Assembly (NCBI GenBank): GCA_900766915.1
Contig: CAAFXE010000106.1
Location: 1 to 35,830, forward strand
Source: Lachnospiraceae bacterium
GTDB taxonomy: Bacteria; Bacillota; Clostridia; Lachnospirales; Lachnospiraceae
Direction of reading: 5' to 3'
DNA: 35,830 nt
In this document: piece after piece, positions 15,003 through 23,578 of the stretch
Position numbering within the stretch: position 1 is the first letter of the stretch
How the letters are laid out: the number at the start of each line of letters is the position of its first letter
Translations under genes and position numbers: made by a program
Notes under the pieces: generated by a model
Seen by the model: the letters and a program-made list of their open reading frames with translations, nothing else
Databases searched by the model: none
What the model was told of the DNA's origin: nothing

Positions 15003-15995
15003 ATGGCTACAATCAAAGATATCGCACAGGCGGCGGGAATCTCTTCAGGTGCTGTCTCCCGTATTTTAAATAATGACCCCACTTTAAGCGTTTCCCCGGA
15101 AACAAAAAAGCGGGTTTTTGATATTGCACAGGAAATGAATTACCAGAAATCCAGAAACCGTGATAAGTCTCTTTTTAAGATGGGCATCCTGCAGTGGTTT
15201 TCCGCAGAACAGGAAATGCAGGACAGTTATTATCTGCTGGTCAGACAGGGAATCGAAGACTTTTGCCAGAAACATTCTATCGGGATCACCCGTGCATTTC
15301 AATCAGATACAACTTCCATCGAAACCCTGTCCGATGTGGACGGACTTATCTGTATCGGAAAGTTTTCCCATGAGGAAATCGAAAAGTTTATCGGTATTTG
15401 CCAGAACATTGTATTTTTGGATATGCCGGTTTCTGATTATCAGATCACCACTCTGACTATGGATTTTAAAGCAGCTGTCTATGATGCTTTGGATTATTTA
15501 ACAGAACTGGGGCATCAAAAAATTGCCTACCTGGGCGGAAGGGAATATGTAGGGAATCACGAGCTGTTCCCTGATGAGAGAAAAACTGCCTTCCAGTCCT
15601 ATATGGAACGACACGAGCTTGATGGCTCCCTCTTGTATGAGGATGCCTTCACCACCGCCTCAGGCTATCAGATGATGCAGAGTCTTTTAGAAGAGAAGGA
15701 GCTTCCCACCGCAGTTTTCGCTGCCAGTGATGCCATCGCTTTTGGTGCCATGAGAGCTATTCAGGAAAAAGGACTGACAATCCCGGAGGATATTTCTATC
15801 ATCGGTTTTAATGATACAGAAATGAGTGCTTACACTACACCGGCACTGACCACCATTTCGGCACCTGCCTATGATATGGGACAGCATGGAGCAAATTTGA
15901 TCTATGCTGCTACCAACTTAAATATCAATACCCCATTAAAAGCAAAGATTCCATGCCGTCTGGTCAGGCGGGAATCCTGTAAAAAATGTGTATAG
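15003..15995 (+). CDS. galR: LacI-family repressor, probable GalR
   Basis: A 330-residue regulator. Residues 1-46 form a LacI helix-turn-helix (ATIKDIAQAAGISSGAVSRI, then LSVSPETKKRVFDIAQEMNY). The rest is a sugar-binding core with YLGGREYVGNHELFPDERKTAF and the typical C-terminal ISIIGFNDTEMSAYTTPALTTI. It is divergent from galK and shares repeated operator-like sites with it, so galactose or a pathway intermediate is the likely effector. GGAGGTAATC precedes the ATG. The assignment as GalR is by position and family type. Confidence 0.9.
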   Translation: MATIKDIAQAAGISSGAVSRILNNDPTLSVSPETKKRVFDIAQEMNYQKSRNRDKSLFKMGILQWFSAEQEMQDSYYLLVRQGIEDFCQKHSIGITRAFQSDTTSIETLSDVDGLICIGKFSHEEIEKFIGICQNIVFLDMPVSDYQITTLTMDFKAAVYDALDYLTELGHQKIAYLGGREYVGNHELFPDERKTAFQSYMERHELDGSLLYEDAFTTASGYQMMQSLLEEKELPTAVFAASDAIAFGAMRAIQEKGLTIPEDISIIGFNDTEMSAYTTPALTTISAPAYDMGQHGANLIYAATNLNINTPLKAKIPCRLVRRESCKKCV

Positions 15996-16002
15996 AAAAC
16001 AT

Positions 16003-16046
16003 AAAGGAGCGGAACCCTTAAGTTCCCACTCCTTTTCTGTTTTTTT
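16003..16046 (+). terminator. Terminator of galR
   Basis: AAAGGAG and GGAAC pair with GTTCC and CTCCTTT, followed by TTCTGTTTTTTT. The T-run overlaps the stop codon of the convergent rubredoxin gene, so the hairpin may serve both. Confidence 0.88.
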
Positions 16047-16206
16047 ATTCAGCTTTTTCAAAATCGTCTTTTCCGACTCCGCAGATTGGACAAGTCCAGT
16101 CATCCGGCAGTTCTTCAAATGGTGTTCCCGGAGCAATGCCATTATCCACATCACCTACTGCCGGGTCATATTCATAACCACAAGGTACACATACATATTT
16201 ATCCAT
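16045..16206 (-). CDS. Rubredoxin
   Basis: A 53-residue protein, MDKYVCVPCGYEYDPAVGD... with the two iron-binding pairs C-x2-C-GY (Cys6, Cys9) and CPICG (about Cys39, Cys42). It carries one Fe(S-Cys)4 centre and transfers single electrons, usually in oxygen or peroxide detoxification in anaerobes. GGAGGAAACAAA precedes the ATG. It is a single-gene unit convergent with galR. Bases 16207-16325 upstream contain an A+T-rich stretch with an ACTC-TAAATTTA-GAGT palindrome near 16273-16292, which may be a regulatory site. Confidence 0.97.
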   Translation of the reverse strand: MDKYVCVPCGYEYDPAVGDVDNGIAPGTPFEELPDDWTCPICGVGKDDFEKAE

Positions 16207-16325
16207 TTTGTTTCCTCCTTCATGTTTTTAATGACTTCTTCAAAATATTATCATATTCATTACGAATATCCCATACTCTTAAATTTATGAGTAACATAAG
16301 AATCATGGAACCGGATCCAGTCCCG

Positions 16326-16973
16326 TTAGTTATGCCAGCAGATTCTTCTGATATTTTCATGGCACTGGCCTGTGATCCAGTCCACATCATCGGTCAGCCA
16401 GCTCATGAGCTCCAGCATCTTTGTTTCCCATACGATGTCTGCCTGTCTGTCCTCTTCCGTGCGGTCACGTTCCATGGTTGTATCAATTTCGTTATAACCG
16501 AAAATATATCCTCCTGCATTCCAGATGGAGAAGTTGCTGTCCGGCCCTTCTGTAACCTTGTCTCCTCTTGCTTCTACCAATGCATCGTGACGTGCTTTAT
16601 ACTCTTCCTCAGAGCCCGGTACTAATCTGGTAATAAATACACGATGTCTGATCAGTTCCTTATCGGGTCTTACAATACCGAAATCATGATACATCAGTCT
16701 CATTTCTTCAAATGGTGTAGAAATCCAGGAATAAGCCTCTCCATACTTAGCTTCCCACTGCTTTACTGCTTCTTTATCTGACTCTGTGAAAAGAAAATCA
16801 TCTTCTGTCTCATAGTAGCCAAATACGATTCTCTCTACATTCCACATACTGAAATTGACCATCTTTTTCCTGTCCAAAAATGCTGTGAGTTCTTTCCAGA
16901 CCTTACCGAGATTCCCGCGAAACTCCGCTGTTTTTCCTTCTAAAACCTCCATTGCAAATGCATGTCTTAACAT
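16326..16973 (-). CDS. rhaM: Tandem double-domain L-rhamnose mutarotase
   Basis: A 215-residue protein made of two RhaM (DUF718) domains, each about 100 residues, where the known enzyme is a homodimer of one. RhaM interconverts alpha and beta L-rhamnose. Domain 1 (1-100): the position of the catalytic His in E. coli RhaM is Leu22 and the nearby Tyr is Phe18, so it is probably inactive. Domain 2 (about 109-205) keeps EYKARH with Tyr125 and His129. Repeated motifs NFSMWN/NFSIWN and FGYYE/FGYNE support the duplication. The start at 16973 follows AAGGAG. It is the last gene after the rhamnose ABC genes, 130 bases after the binding-protein gene. Confidence 0.85.
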   Translation of the reverse strand: MLRHAFAMEVLEGKTAEFRGNLGKVWKELTAFLDRKKMVNFSMWNVERIVFGYYETEDDFLFTESDKEAVKQWEAKYGEAYSWISTPFEEMRLMYHDFGIVRPDKELIRHRVFITRLVPGSEEEYKARHDALVEARGDKVTEGPDSNFSIWNAGGYIFGYNEIDTTMERDRTEEDRQADIVWETKMLELMSWLTDDVDWITGQCHENIRRICWHN

Positions 16974-17004
16974 TTAATTTTTCTCCTTTTGACATATGCA
17001 AGAA

Positions 17005-17029
17005 TATCCTGCGGAATTTCCGCAGGATA
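17005..17029. terminator. Intercistronic hairpin between binding protein and mutarotase genes
   Basis: TATCCTGCGGAA (17005-17016) and TTCCGCAGGATA (17018-17029) are perfect 12-base arms around one base. No good T-run follows on the minus strand, so it may be a partial terminator or an mRNA 3'-end protector rather than a full stop. Confidence 0.65.
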
Positions 17030-17103
17030 CTCATTTTACTATTCATAACGTTTTTCATTACTGGAAATATGAAATTATCATTTAATATCAAACTGACTAA
17101 ATC

Positions 17104-18177
17104 TTAGTATACAGTTTTCCATTCGTTGATGTTGTCCGGTGTGAATGCAAATGGAGGTCCTGCAATGATTTCTGTACCGCCGTCTGCTGCTTCAACTACT
17201 TCGTAGTCACCCATTGCACATGTAAATGTGTCGCCAGCTGCTCCTGTGATTGTTCCATCAACTAATGCTACAGAAACATAAGCTGCCAGTTTGCCTAAGT
17301 CAATTGGGTTCCATAAGTACATATATGGGCAGGAATGAGCATCGTCATCACCGATGTAATCAGCCATTTCAGATGGTAATCCAAGACCTGTTAATTTAAC
17401 AGAAGATCCTGCATCCTGGATAGCTTTTGCAGCTGCCATGATACCAACAGTTGTAGGTGCACAGATAACTTTCAGGTCTGGGAAGTTTGCTAATAAAGCC
17501 TGTGTCTGGTCTACAGATTTCTGGTATTCGTCATCACCGTAAGCAACTTCAACTAATTCAAGAGCTTTGTAATCATCTGTAGCGTTTACAGTTTTCATTG
17601 CATCGATCCATGCGTTCTGGTTTGTAGCTGTAGAAGCTGCAGAAAGGATTGCATACTGTCCTTCGCCGCCTGCTAAATCTTTCACAGCATCCATCAGAGT
17701 CTGTCCAACGATTTCGATACCAGCCTGGTTTACATGTACTAAACGGCTTGCTGCGTTTGTAGAAGAGTCTACAGAGCAAACTTTGATGCCCGCTGCTTTT
17801 GCTGCTTCAAGAGCCGGCTGAAGAGCGTCAGCATCGTTTGCTGCGATAGCGATTGCGCTTACATTCTGAGCTACTAATTCGTTGATCATTGTGATCTGAG
17901 CATCAGCTGTTGCTGTTTCAGGATGTTTGATAACGAATTTTTTGCCAAGTTCTGTCATAACTGCTTCGAAGCCTTCAGCTTCTTTTTCGTTGTATGGGTT
18001 ACCTGCTGATTTTGTGATCAGTGCATAAACTGCATCGTCAGCCGGAGCTGCTGCATCATCTGTTGTCTCTGCTGCTGGTGTTTCAGCTGCTGCCGGTTCT
18101 TCTTTTCCGCCGCATCCTACTACTAAAGATGCAACCATAGCTACACAAAGAAGTGCGCTTAATAATCTTTTTTTCAT
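17104..18177 (-). CDS. rhaS: Rhamnose ABC transporter substrate-binding lipoprotein
   Basis: A 357-residue lipoprotein: Lys-rich N-terminus, hydrophobic segment, lipobox VVGC22, then an Ala/Glu/Asp-rich linker to about residue 50. The mature domain (about 50-357) is a type I periplasmic-binding fold: YALITKSAGNPYNEKEAEGF, TMINELVAQNVSAIAIAAND, GIMAAAKAI. The pattern fits the RhaS (TIGR02637) group, and the neighbouring mutarotase and rhamnose isomerase make L-rhamnose the likely ligand. GGAGGAAACAAAC precedes the start. Note that rhaS here means the binding protein, not the E. coli activator of that name. Confidence 0.85.
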   Translation of the reverse strand: MKKRLLSALLCVAMVASLVVGCGGKEEPAAAETPAAETTDDAAAPADDAVYALITKSAGNPYNEKEAEGFEAVMTELGKKFVIKHPETATADAQITMINELVAQNVSAIAIAANDADALQPALEAAKAAGIKVCSVDSSTNAASRLVHVNQAGIEIVGQTLMDAVKDLAGGEGQYAILSAASTATNQNAWIDAMKTVNATDDYKALELVEVAYGDDEYQKSVDQTQALLANFPDLKVICAPTTVGIMAAAKAIQDAGSSVKLTGLGLPSEMADYIGDDDAHSCPYMYLWNPIDLGKLAAYVSVALVDGTITGAAGDTFTCAMGDYEVVEAADGGTEIIAGPPFAFTPDNINEWKTVY

Positions 18178-18221
18178 GTTTGTTTCCTCCCTAAATTTTT
18201 ATTATGAATAGCTTTATATAC

Positions 18222-18246
18222 AACAGTGCCGCCTGCGGGCACTGTT
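18222..18246. terminator. Intercistronic hairpin before the binding-protein gene
   Basis: AACAGTGCC (18222-18230) pairs with GGCACTGTT (18238-18246) across seven bases. No T-run follows, so RNA processing or stability control between permease and binding-protein genes is more likely than full termination. Confidence 0.6.
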
Positions 18247-18259
18247 TGTATCTGTAACA

Positions 18260-19273
18260 TTATCTGGTTTTCTTTTTCATTCCTGCCTGAATCTGATTTT
18301 TAATGTTCGGAGCCATAACTGTAACGATCAACAGTGCACCAATGATTACCAGCATCGCCTGTGCAGGTACATTGATCAGACCAAGACCATATCTTAAGAA
18401 ACCAACGATGAAAATTGCAAGGATAACTCCGATAAAGTTACCTTTACCTCCGTTTGTACTGAAACCGCCAAGAACTGCCATGGAAATTGCTTCCAGCTCA
18501 TATCCTGTGGCAATATCGGATTTTGTACTTCCCATTCGGGATGCAAGGAATACACCTGTGACTGCTGAGAACAGGCCTGTCAGAACAAATACGATAAGAC
18601 GAATCTTCTGAACTTCAATTCCTGCGTATTCTGCAGCTGTTTTATTGCTGCCGATGGCATAAAGCCATCTGCCAAAGACTGTTTTATGTAATACAAATCC
18701 AAAGACTGCTGCACACACTACAAAGCAAATGAACATGATCGGAACTACTCCAACCTTGCCCCAGTAAAGATTACTGAACCATTTTACTGTCGTAAGTCCG
18801 CCTGCGGAGGTGTCACCTAAAATACCTTCAGCAATACCTCTGAATAAAATCTGGGTACCTAATGTTACGATCATAGGAGCCAGTTCTGTAAACTTTGTAA
18901 GGATCAGACCGTTGATCAGACCACAAAGAGTACCAACGCCCAGACAAATCAGTACACATAACGGCATCGGAATGCCGGCATTAAATGCCAGTGCCAGAGA
19001 TACTGCGGAGATACATGCAATAGAGCCTACGGAAATATCGATGTCTCCCAGTACCAGAATGTATGCCATTGGTAATGCAATGAATGATTTCTCCAGGAAG
19101 GAACAGGTTGCTGTAAACAATCCTGATACACTTGCGTAGTATGGAGAAAGGTTTGCGTTCATAATATTTACAAGAACAAAAATCACTAACAGGAACCATT
19201 CCCATTTAAAGAAGAAGGTCTTCCAGGAAAACGGTTGTTCAGCAATAATCTCTCTACCTGATTTACCTGCCAT
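18260..19273 (-). CDS. rhaQ: Rhamnose ABC transporter permease 2
   Basis: A 337-residue integral membrane protein of the ribose-type branch (BPD_transp_2), with about nine to ten hydrophobic segments. Conserved blocks are LGDIDISVGSIA, NGLILTKF, APMIVTLGTQILFRGIAEGI, GSNKTAAEYAGI and the EAA-like ISMAVLGGFSTNGGKG near the C-terminus, which contacts the ATPase. Its ATG overlaps the stop of the preceding permease gene by one base (TAATG), so they are coupled. The name follows the Rhizobium order and the specificity is inferred from neighbours. Confidence 0.85.
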   Translation of the reverse strand: MAGKSGREIIAEQPFSWKTFFFKWEWFLLVIFVLVNIMNANLSPYYASVSGLFTATCSFLEKSFIALPMAYILVLGDIDISVGSIACISAVSLALAFNAGIPMPLCVLICLGVGTLCGLINGLILTKFTELAPMIVTLGTQILFRGIAEGILGDTSAGGLTTVKWFSNLYWGKVGVVPIMFICFVVCAAVFGFVLHKTVFGRWLYAIGSNKTAAEYAGIEVQKIRLIVFVLTGLFSAVTGVFLASRMGSTKSDIATGYELEAISMAVLGGFSTNGGKGNFIGVILAIFIVGFLRYGLGLINVPAQAMLVIIGALLIVTVMAPNIKNQIQAGMKKKTR

Positions 19274-20274
19274 TACATTTCCCTCCTCTTCAATGCGTTT
19301 TTATCCATGGTTCTTTGTGTAATCACGTTCAGGATAACGGCGATCAAAATGATGATACCTTTGATTGCACTCTGCCAGAACTGTGATACACCGATTAACG
19401 GAAGTGCTTTTCCGATGATCGCCATAATAAGACCACCCAAAAGTACTCCGGGTACTGTTCCGCGTCCACCATTTAAGCTGACACCGCCTACAACGCAGGC
19501 AGCGATAACATCCATTTCCAGTCCTGTTGCCATATCACCCTGAGCAGATGCATAAAGGGAAACCCAAAGAGCTCCGCCAAGGCCTGATAAAAGACCCATG
19601 ATACTGTATACTGCAATTTTTACATTGTCAATTTTGATACCGGATACTTCGGAAGCCTCTGCATTAGAACCGATGGCATAAATCCTTCTTCCTGCGGTTG
19701 TCCATTTCAGGGCAATGAAGAAGATGATGTAACAGACGATGGTCACAGTAATCATGTTGTTCAGTAAACCGCCTGTCAGATATTTCTGCTGTGCGAAATT
19801 CTTAAAGCCTTCCGGAATCTGATAGGCTGCAACCCACTGGCTCTTTGCGATCAGATAGGTACATCCGCGGTAAATGTTCATAAATCCAAGGGTTGCCACA
19901 ATTGGCGGAACCTTTCCTTTGGAGATAACTGTACCGATTACTGCACCAAGTGCTGCACCTACCACCATGGAGATTACAAAGCCTGCGATCACAGGAACTC
20001 CCGGATGGTCTCTCATGATCAATGCGGAAAACATTCCTGAGAATGCCAGTGTGGAGCCGATGGCAATATCAATACCGCCGGTTAAAAGTACACACATCAT
20101 ACCCAGTGCCATGATCATCATAACCGCGTAGTTCTTTAACATAGCCTCGATGGTACCAAACTGTAAGAAGGTACTGTTTCGAAACTGGATAAATACACAC
20201 AATACAATTAATACGATTACCAAACTCATCTCACGGGAGCTGGTAAGTTTTTTCAGATCAAATTTCTTATTCAT
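19273..20274 (-). CDS. rhaP: Rhamnose ABC transporter permease 1
   Basis: A 333-residue membrane protein of the same fold as its neighbour. Blocks: LLTGGIDIAIGSTLAFSGM, VPPIVATLGFMNIYRGCTYL, GSNAEASEVSGI and the ATPase-contact VIAACVVGGVSLNGGRG. About nine membrane segments. It presumably forms a heterodimeric channel with the other permease. GGGAGGGTAAT precedes the ATG, 10 bases after the ATPase gene stop. Confidence 0.85.
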   Translation of the reverse strand: MNKKFDLKKLTSSREMSLVIVLIVLCVFIQFRNSTFLQFGTIEAMLKNYAVMMIMALGMMCVLLTGGIDIAIGSTLAFSGMFSALIMRDHPGVPVIAGFVISMVVGAALGAVIGTVISKGKVPPIVATLGFMNIYRGCTYLIAKSQWVAAYQIPEGFKNFAQQKYLTGGLLNNMITVTIVCYIIFFIALKWTTAGRRIYAIGSNAEASEVSGIKIDNVKIAVYSIMGLLSGLGGALWVSLYASAQGDMATGLEMDVIAACVVGGVSLNGGRGTVPGVLLGGLIMAIIGKALPLIGVSQFWQSAIKGIIILIAVILNVITQRTMDKNALKRREM

Positions 20275-20284
20275 ATTACCCTCC

Positions 20285-21790
20285 CTACTGATTGGTTGCC
20301 TTTAAGGATTTTGCCATGGCAAATTTCAGAATCGCTTCCTGATCAGCTTCTTCTCTTGAAAGCTCACCGGTCACTTTACCTTCGCACATAACAATGATTC
20401 TGTCACACATACCTAAGATTTCCGGCATTTCTGAAGAAATCATGATAATGGCATATCCCTGTTTTGCAAGTTCACCCATGATCTCATAGATTTCAGCCTT
20501 AGCACCTACGTCAACACCTTTGGTTGGCTCGTCCAGAATGATGACCTTCAGATCGGAGCTTAAGATTTTTGCTACAACGACCTTCTGCTGATTACCACCT
20601 GACAAGGTGTTTGCTTTATCAAATACAGTAACAACCTTGGTATCTACCCGTTCTGCCAGTTCTTTGGCAACCTGTCTTTCCTTCTTGTCATTGGTCAGGC
20701 CATATTTTCCGTAAGAAGCAACCTCCGGAAGTGTAATGTTTCGTCCAATGCCCCAGTCAAGGATCAGACCCTGTTTCTGTCTGTCTTCCGGCAGAAGTCC
20801 GATACCATGTTTCATGGCATCGATCGGTTTTTTAATATGAATCTCTTTGCCTTCCAGATAAACCTTACCGGAATCAAAATGCTCTACACCGAAGATGGTC
20901 TGTACCACCTCTGTTCTTCCTGCACCTACCAGACCCGTAAGTCCCAGAATCTCACCTTTGCGAACTCCAAAGGATACATTTTTGAAAAATCCTGTTCTGG
21001 TCAGATTTTCTACTCTTAATACTTCTTCTCCCAGTTCTACCTCCGGCTTGGGGAAAAGGTCCTTGATCTCACGTCCTACCATGGCAGTGATCAGATCTGC
21101 ATTGGTAATACCGTTGACATCATAAGTTCCAACATACTGGGAATCACGAAATACCGTAACTCTGGATGCCAGACGGTACATATCTTCAAATCGGTGGGAA
21201 ATAAAGATAATGGAAGCTCCGTCATCTCTGAGTTTCTCAGCAATACGATATAGCTCTTCGGATTCTCTCTTTGTCAGGGCTGCTGTTGGTTCGTCCATGA
21301 TAATGATCCGTGCCTTCATGGATAAGGCCTTGGCAATTTCTACCATCTGCTGCTGTGCGACGGAAAGAGTACCCATTTCTGCTGTGGCATCAAAGTCTGC
21401 ATTCAGCTCTCTTAAGTAACTGTTTGCTTCCTCATGCATTTCTTTCCACTGAATGATTCCATGTTTCTTTTTCTCATGACCCATGAAAATATTTTCCGTA
21501 ACCGATAAATGCGGATAAGAAGTTACATGCTGATAAATTGCTGCGATTCCGGCATTCTGGGCATCTCTGGGTCCTTTGAAATTAACCTTTTTGCCATCTA
21601 AGTACATTTCGCCTTCTTCTGCCTTATGTACACCGGTAATTACTTTGATAAAGGTCGACTTACCTGCACCGTTCTCTCCCATCAGTGCATGAATCTCACC
21701 CGGCTTTAACTGAAACTGTACATTATTCAGTGCCTTCACACCCGGGAAAATCTTGGTAATTCCTTTTAACTCAAGAACATACTCCGACAT
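20285..21790 (-). CDS. rhaT: Rhamnose ABC transporter double ATPase
   Basis: A 501-residue protein with two ABC domains, as in RbsA/RhaT. Domain 1: Walker A GENGAGKST, signature LSVAQQQ, Walker B IIMDEPTAAL. Domain 2: the Walker A is replaced by GLVGAGRTE, as is usual in this group, with signature LSGGNQQK and Walker B IILDEPTKGVD. It is cytoplasmic and powers import through the two permeases. GGAGGG precedes the start. It is the first gene of the leftward operon and diverges from the two-component genes across 225 bases. Confidence 0.9.
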   Translation of the reverse strand: MSEYVLELKGITKIFPGVKALNNVQFQLKPGEIHALMGENGAGKSTFIKVITGVHKAEEGEMYLDGKKVNFKGPRDAQNAGIAAIYQHVTSYPHLSVTENIFMGHEKKKHGIIQWKEMHEEANSYLRELNADFDATAEMGTLSVAQQQMVEIAKALSMKARIIIMDEPTAALTKRESEELYRIAEKLRDDGASIIFISHRFEDMYRLASRVTVFRDSQYVGTYDVNGITNADLITAMVGREIKDLFPKPEVELGEEVLRVENLTRTGFFKNVSFGVRKGEILGLTGLVGAGRTEVVQTIFGVEHFDSGKVYLEGKEIHIKKPIDAMKHGIGLLPEDRQKQGLILDWGIGRNITLPEVASYGKYGLTNDKKERQVAKELAERVDTKVVTVFDKANTLSGGNQQKVVVAKILSSDLKVIILDEPTKGVDVGAKAEIYEIMGELAKQGYAIIMISSEMPEILGMCDRIIVMCEGKVTGELSREEADQEAILKFAMAKSLKATNQ

Positions 21791-21824
21791 CTTTATCCCT
21801 CCTGTATTATTTTCTATACATGAA

Positions 21825-21857
21825 CAATCGATTATATTTTGCTTTTACAGACGATTG
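21825..21857. promoter_or_regulatory. Rhamnose transporter promoter region with inverted half-sites
   Basis: On the minus strand a perfect TATAAT (21831-21836) lacks a recognisable -35 box, as in activator-dependent promoters. CAATCG (21825-21830) and CGATTG (21852-21857) form an inverted pair flanking it. The rightward two-component gene also has a fair -10 (TATGAT near 21977) with a poor -35. The YesN-type regulator or the AraC protein is the likely activator. Confidence 0.5.
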
Positions 21858-22015
21858 CTTCCTGCTATGGACATATTTTATCATTGGGATTTTTATTTTT
21901 CTATGGTACTTTTTTTCGATTTAGGGTAATATTTTTCGCACTCTTGTAAAAATATAAAAAATGTTTCCAAATTGTGTTATGATGTAAAAAAGCACTTTGT
22001 GAGGGAGATTTTGAA

Positions 22016-23578
22016 ATGAAACTATTGATCGCAGACGATGAAAAACTTACGCGGGAAGGCATTATCTCCAGTATCGACTGGGCTTCTCTTGGAGTTTCAC
22101 AAATCTATCAGGCCGATGACGGTGTCCATGGTCTGGAGCTTGCAAAAGAAGTGGAACCCGACATTGTTTTAAGTGATGTGCGTATGCCCCGATTAGATGG
22201 TATTGAAATGTCCATCGAATTAAGAAAGCTGTTTCCGGATATCAGTATCATTTTTATGAGTGGTTATTCTGATAAAGCTTATTTAAAAGCTGCCATCAAG
22301 TTGAAGGCTGTCAGTTATGTAGAAAAGCCCATTGATCCTCAGGAGATTCAGGAGTCGGTTTTAGAGGCACTGAAAAACAGACAGACTGTCAAAGAAACCA
22401 GTGTGACTAAAAAGGAGCACCACAGCTTTGCCGCCTCCTCTCTGGCTGCTGCTTTGATCTACCCAAACTCTGCCACGGAAGAAGAGCTTTGGGCTCGTTT
22501 TGGAAAGCTGTCGTTAAAGATTAGTAAATCAACCAGCTTTTACACGATGCTTATTTCCTTTAAAAACGGATTGACCCAAATCCCCCGGCAATCTCTGGAG
22601 GATTTTTATAATAAGCTTCACGAAGCTGTTACTCCCTATGGGCTCGAGGAAATCCACTGTGTTAAGCAGGAACAATTTCTCATCTGCCATCTGTTTGGTA
22701 TGGCACCCGCCTCTGAAAGATTAAACCATCTCGTATCTGATGTTGCAGCAAAAGTACGGACACTTTCCCCCGAATTTTTCCTGGTATTGGGAAAAAAGGT
22801 TGGCAGTGCCTCCAGACTCTATGAATCCTATAACTCTACGGTCATCAAACTTCAGAGCTGTTTTTACTACCCTTACGGCAGCTGTTTTCTTACGGATGGA
22901 AGCGAAGTTGATTTTACCTCAATCAACGACTTTCCTGTATCCATGGATCATTTCCGGGAATTGCTTCATCAGAAGGATCCAAAGATTGAAAACTTTTCTT
23001 CTGACATCTATGAAACATTGAAAGCTTCCAAAAGCACCATGCCCAATCAGGTAAAAAACCTGTATTATCAAATGTTTTGTGCAGTACAGGAGTCATATCA
23101 TCTTCTGCAGCTTCCTCTGCCTGAAAAGATGCTTTCCTCCGCAGATGCATTTGAACTGATCTTTCATTGCAAAACTCTTTTGGAATTACATACCATGCTG
23201 GCAGAGGAATTAAAGGTTTTCCTTAAACAGGTCAGCCTTTCCTCCCGGGAAAGTGCTCCCATTACTGCCATCAAAAATTTTATTGCATCCAATTATCAGG
23301 ATGAGAATCTGTCCATCAAAGATATCAGTGACCATGTATTTTTAAGCACCTCTTATATTTGTACGATTTTCAAAACAGAAACCGGACAGACGTTGAATCA
23401 GTATATTACCAAATATCGGATGGAAAAGGCAAAAAAACTGCTGGCCGATCCATTGATCAAAATTTCTGACATTTCCGCCAGAGTAGGCTATAACGATGGC
23501 AACTATTTCGGAAAAACCTTTAAAAAGATCGTAGGCTTATCTCCTACGGAATATAGAGAGCAGGTAACAGGCTTATGA
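22016..23578 (+). CDS. YesN-type response regulator (receiver plus AraC HTH)
   Basis: A 520-residue cytosolic regulator. Residues 1-120 are a receiver (ADDE 6-9, phospho-acceptor Asp54 in LSDVRMP, KP near 109). About 125-400 is a poorly conserved linker. About 415-520 holds two AraC-type helix-turn-helix motifs (SIKDISDHVFLSTSYICTIF and IKISDISARVGYNDGNYFGK). GAGGGAGA precedes the ATG. Its stop overlaps the kinase start (ATGA). Divergent orientation from the rhamnose transporter suggests it activates that promoter when the partner kinase senses sugar, by analogy to YesMN-type systems. Confidence 0.92.
   Translation: MKLLIADDEKLTREGIISSIDWASLGVSQIYQADDGVHGLELAKEVEPDIVLSDVRMPRLDGIEMSIELRKLFPDISIIFMSGYSDKAYLKAAIKLKAVSYVEKPIDPQEIQESVLEALKNRQTVKETSVTKKEHHSFAASSLAAALIYPNSATEEELWARFGKLSLKISKSTSFYTMLISFKNGLTQIPRQSLEDFYNKLHEAVTPYGLEEIHCVKQEQFLICHLFGMAPASERLNHLVSDVAAKVRTLSPEFFLVLGKKVGSASRLYESYNSTVIKLQSCFYYPYGSCFLTDGSEVDFTSINDFPVSMDHFRELLHQKDPKIENFSSDIYETLKASKSTMPNQVKNLYYQMFCAVQESYHLLQLPLPEKMLSSADAFELIFHCKTLLELHTMLAEELKVFLKQVSLSSRESAPITAIKNFIASNYQDENLSIKDISDHVFLSTSYICTIFKTETGQTLNQYITKYRMEKAKKLLADPLIKISDISARVGYNDGNYFGKTFKKIVGLSPTEYREQVTGL

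Noticed and set aside
17104..21790. AI-2 (Lsr) or ribose transporter
   Set aside because: The gene family alone allows this, but the adjacent mutarotase and rhamnose isomerase point to L-rhamnose; no lsrK/lsrF or rbsK/rbsD genes are present.
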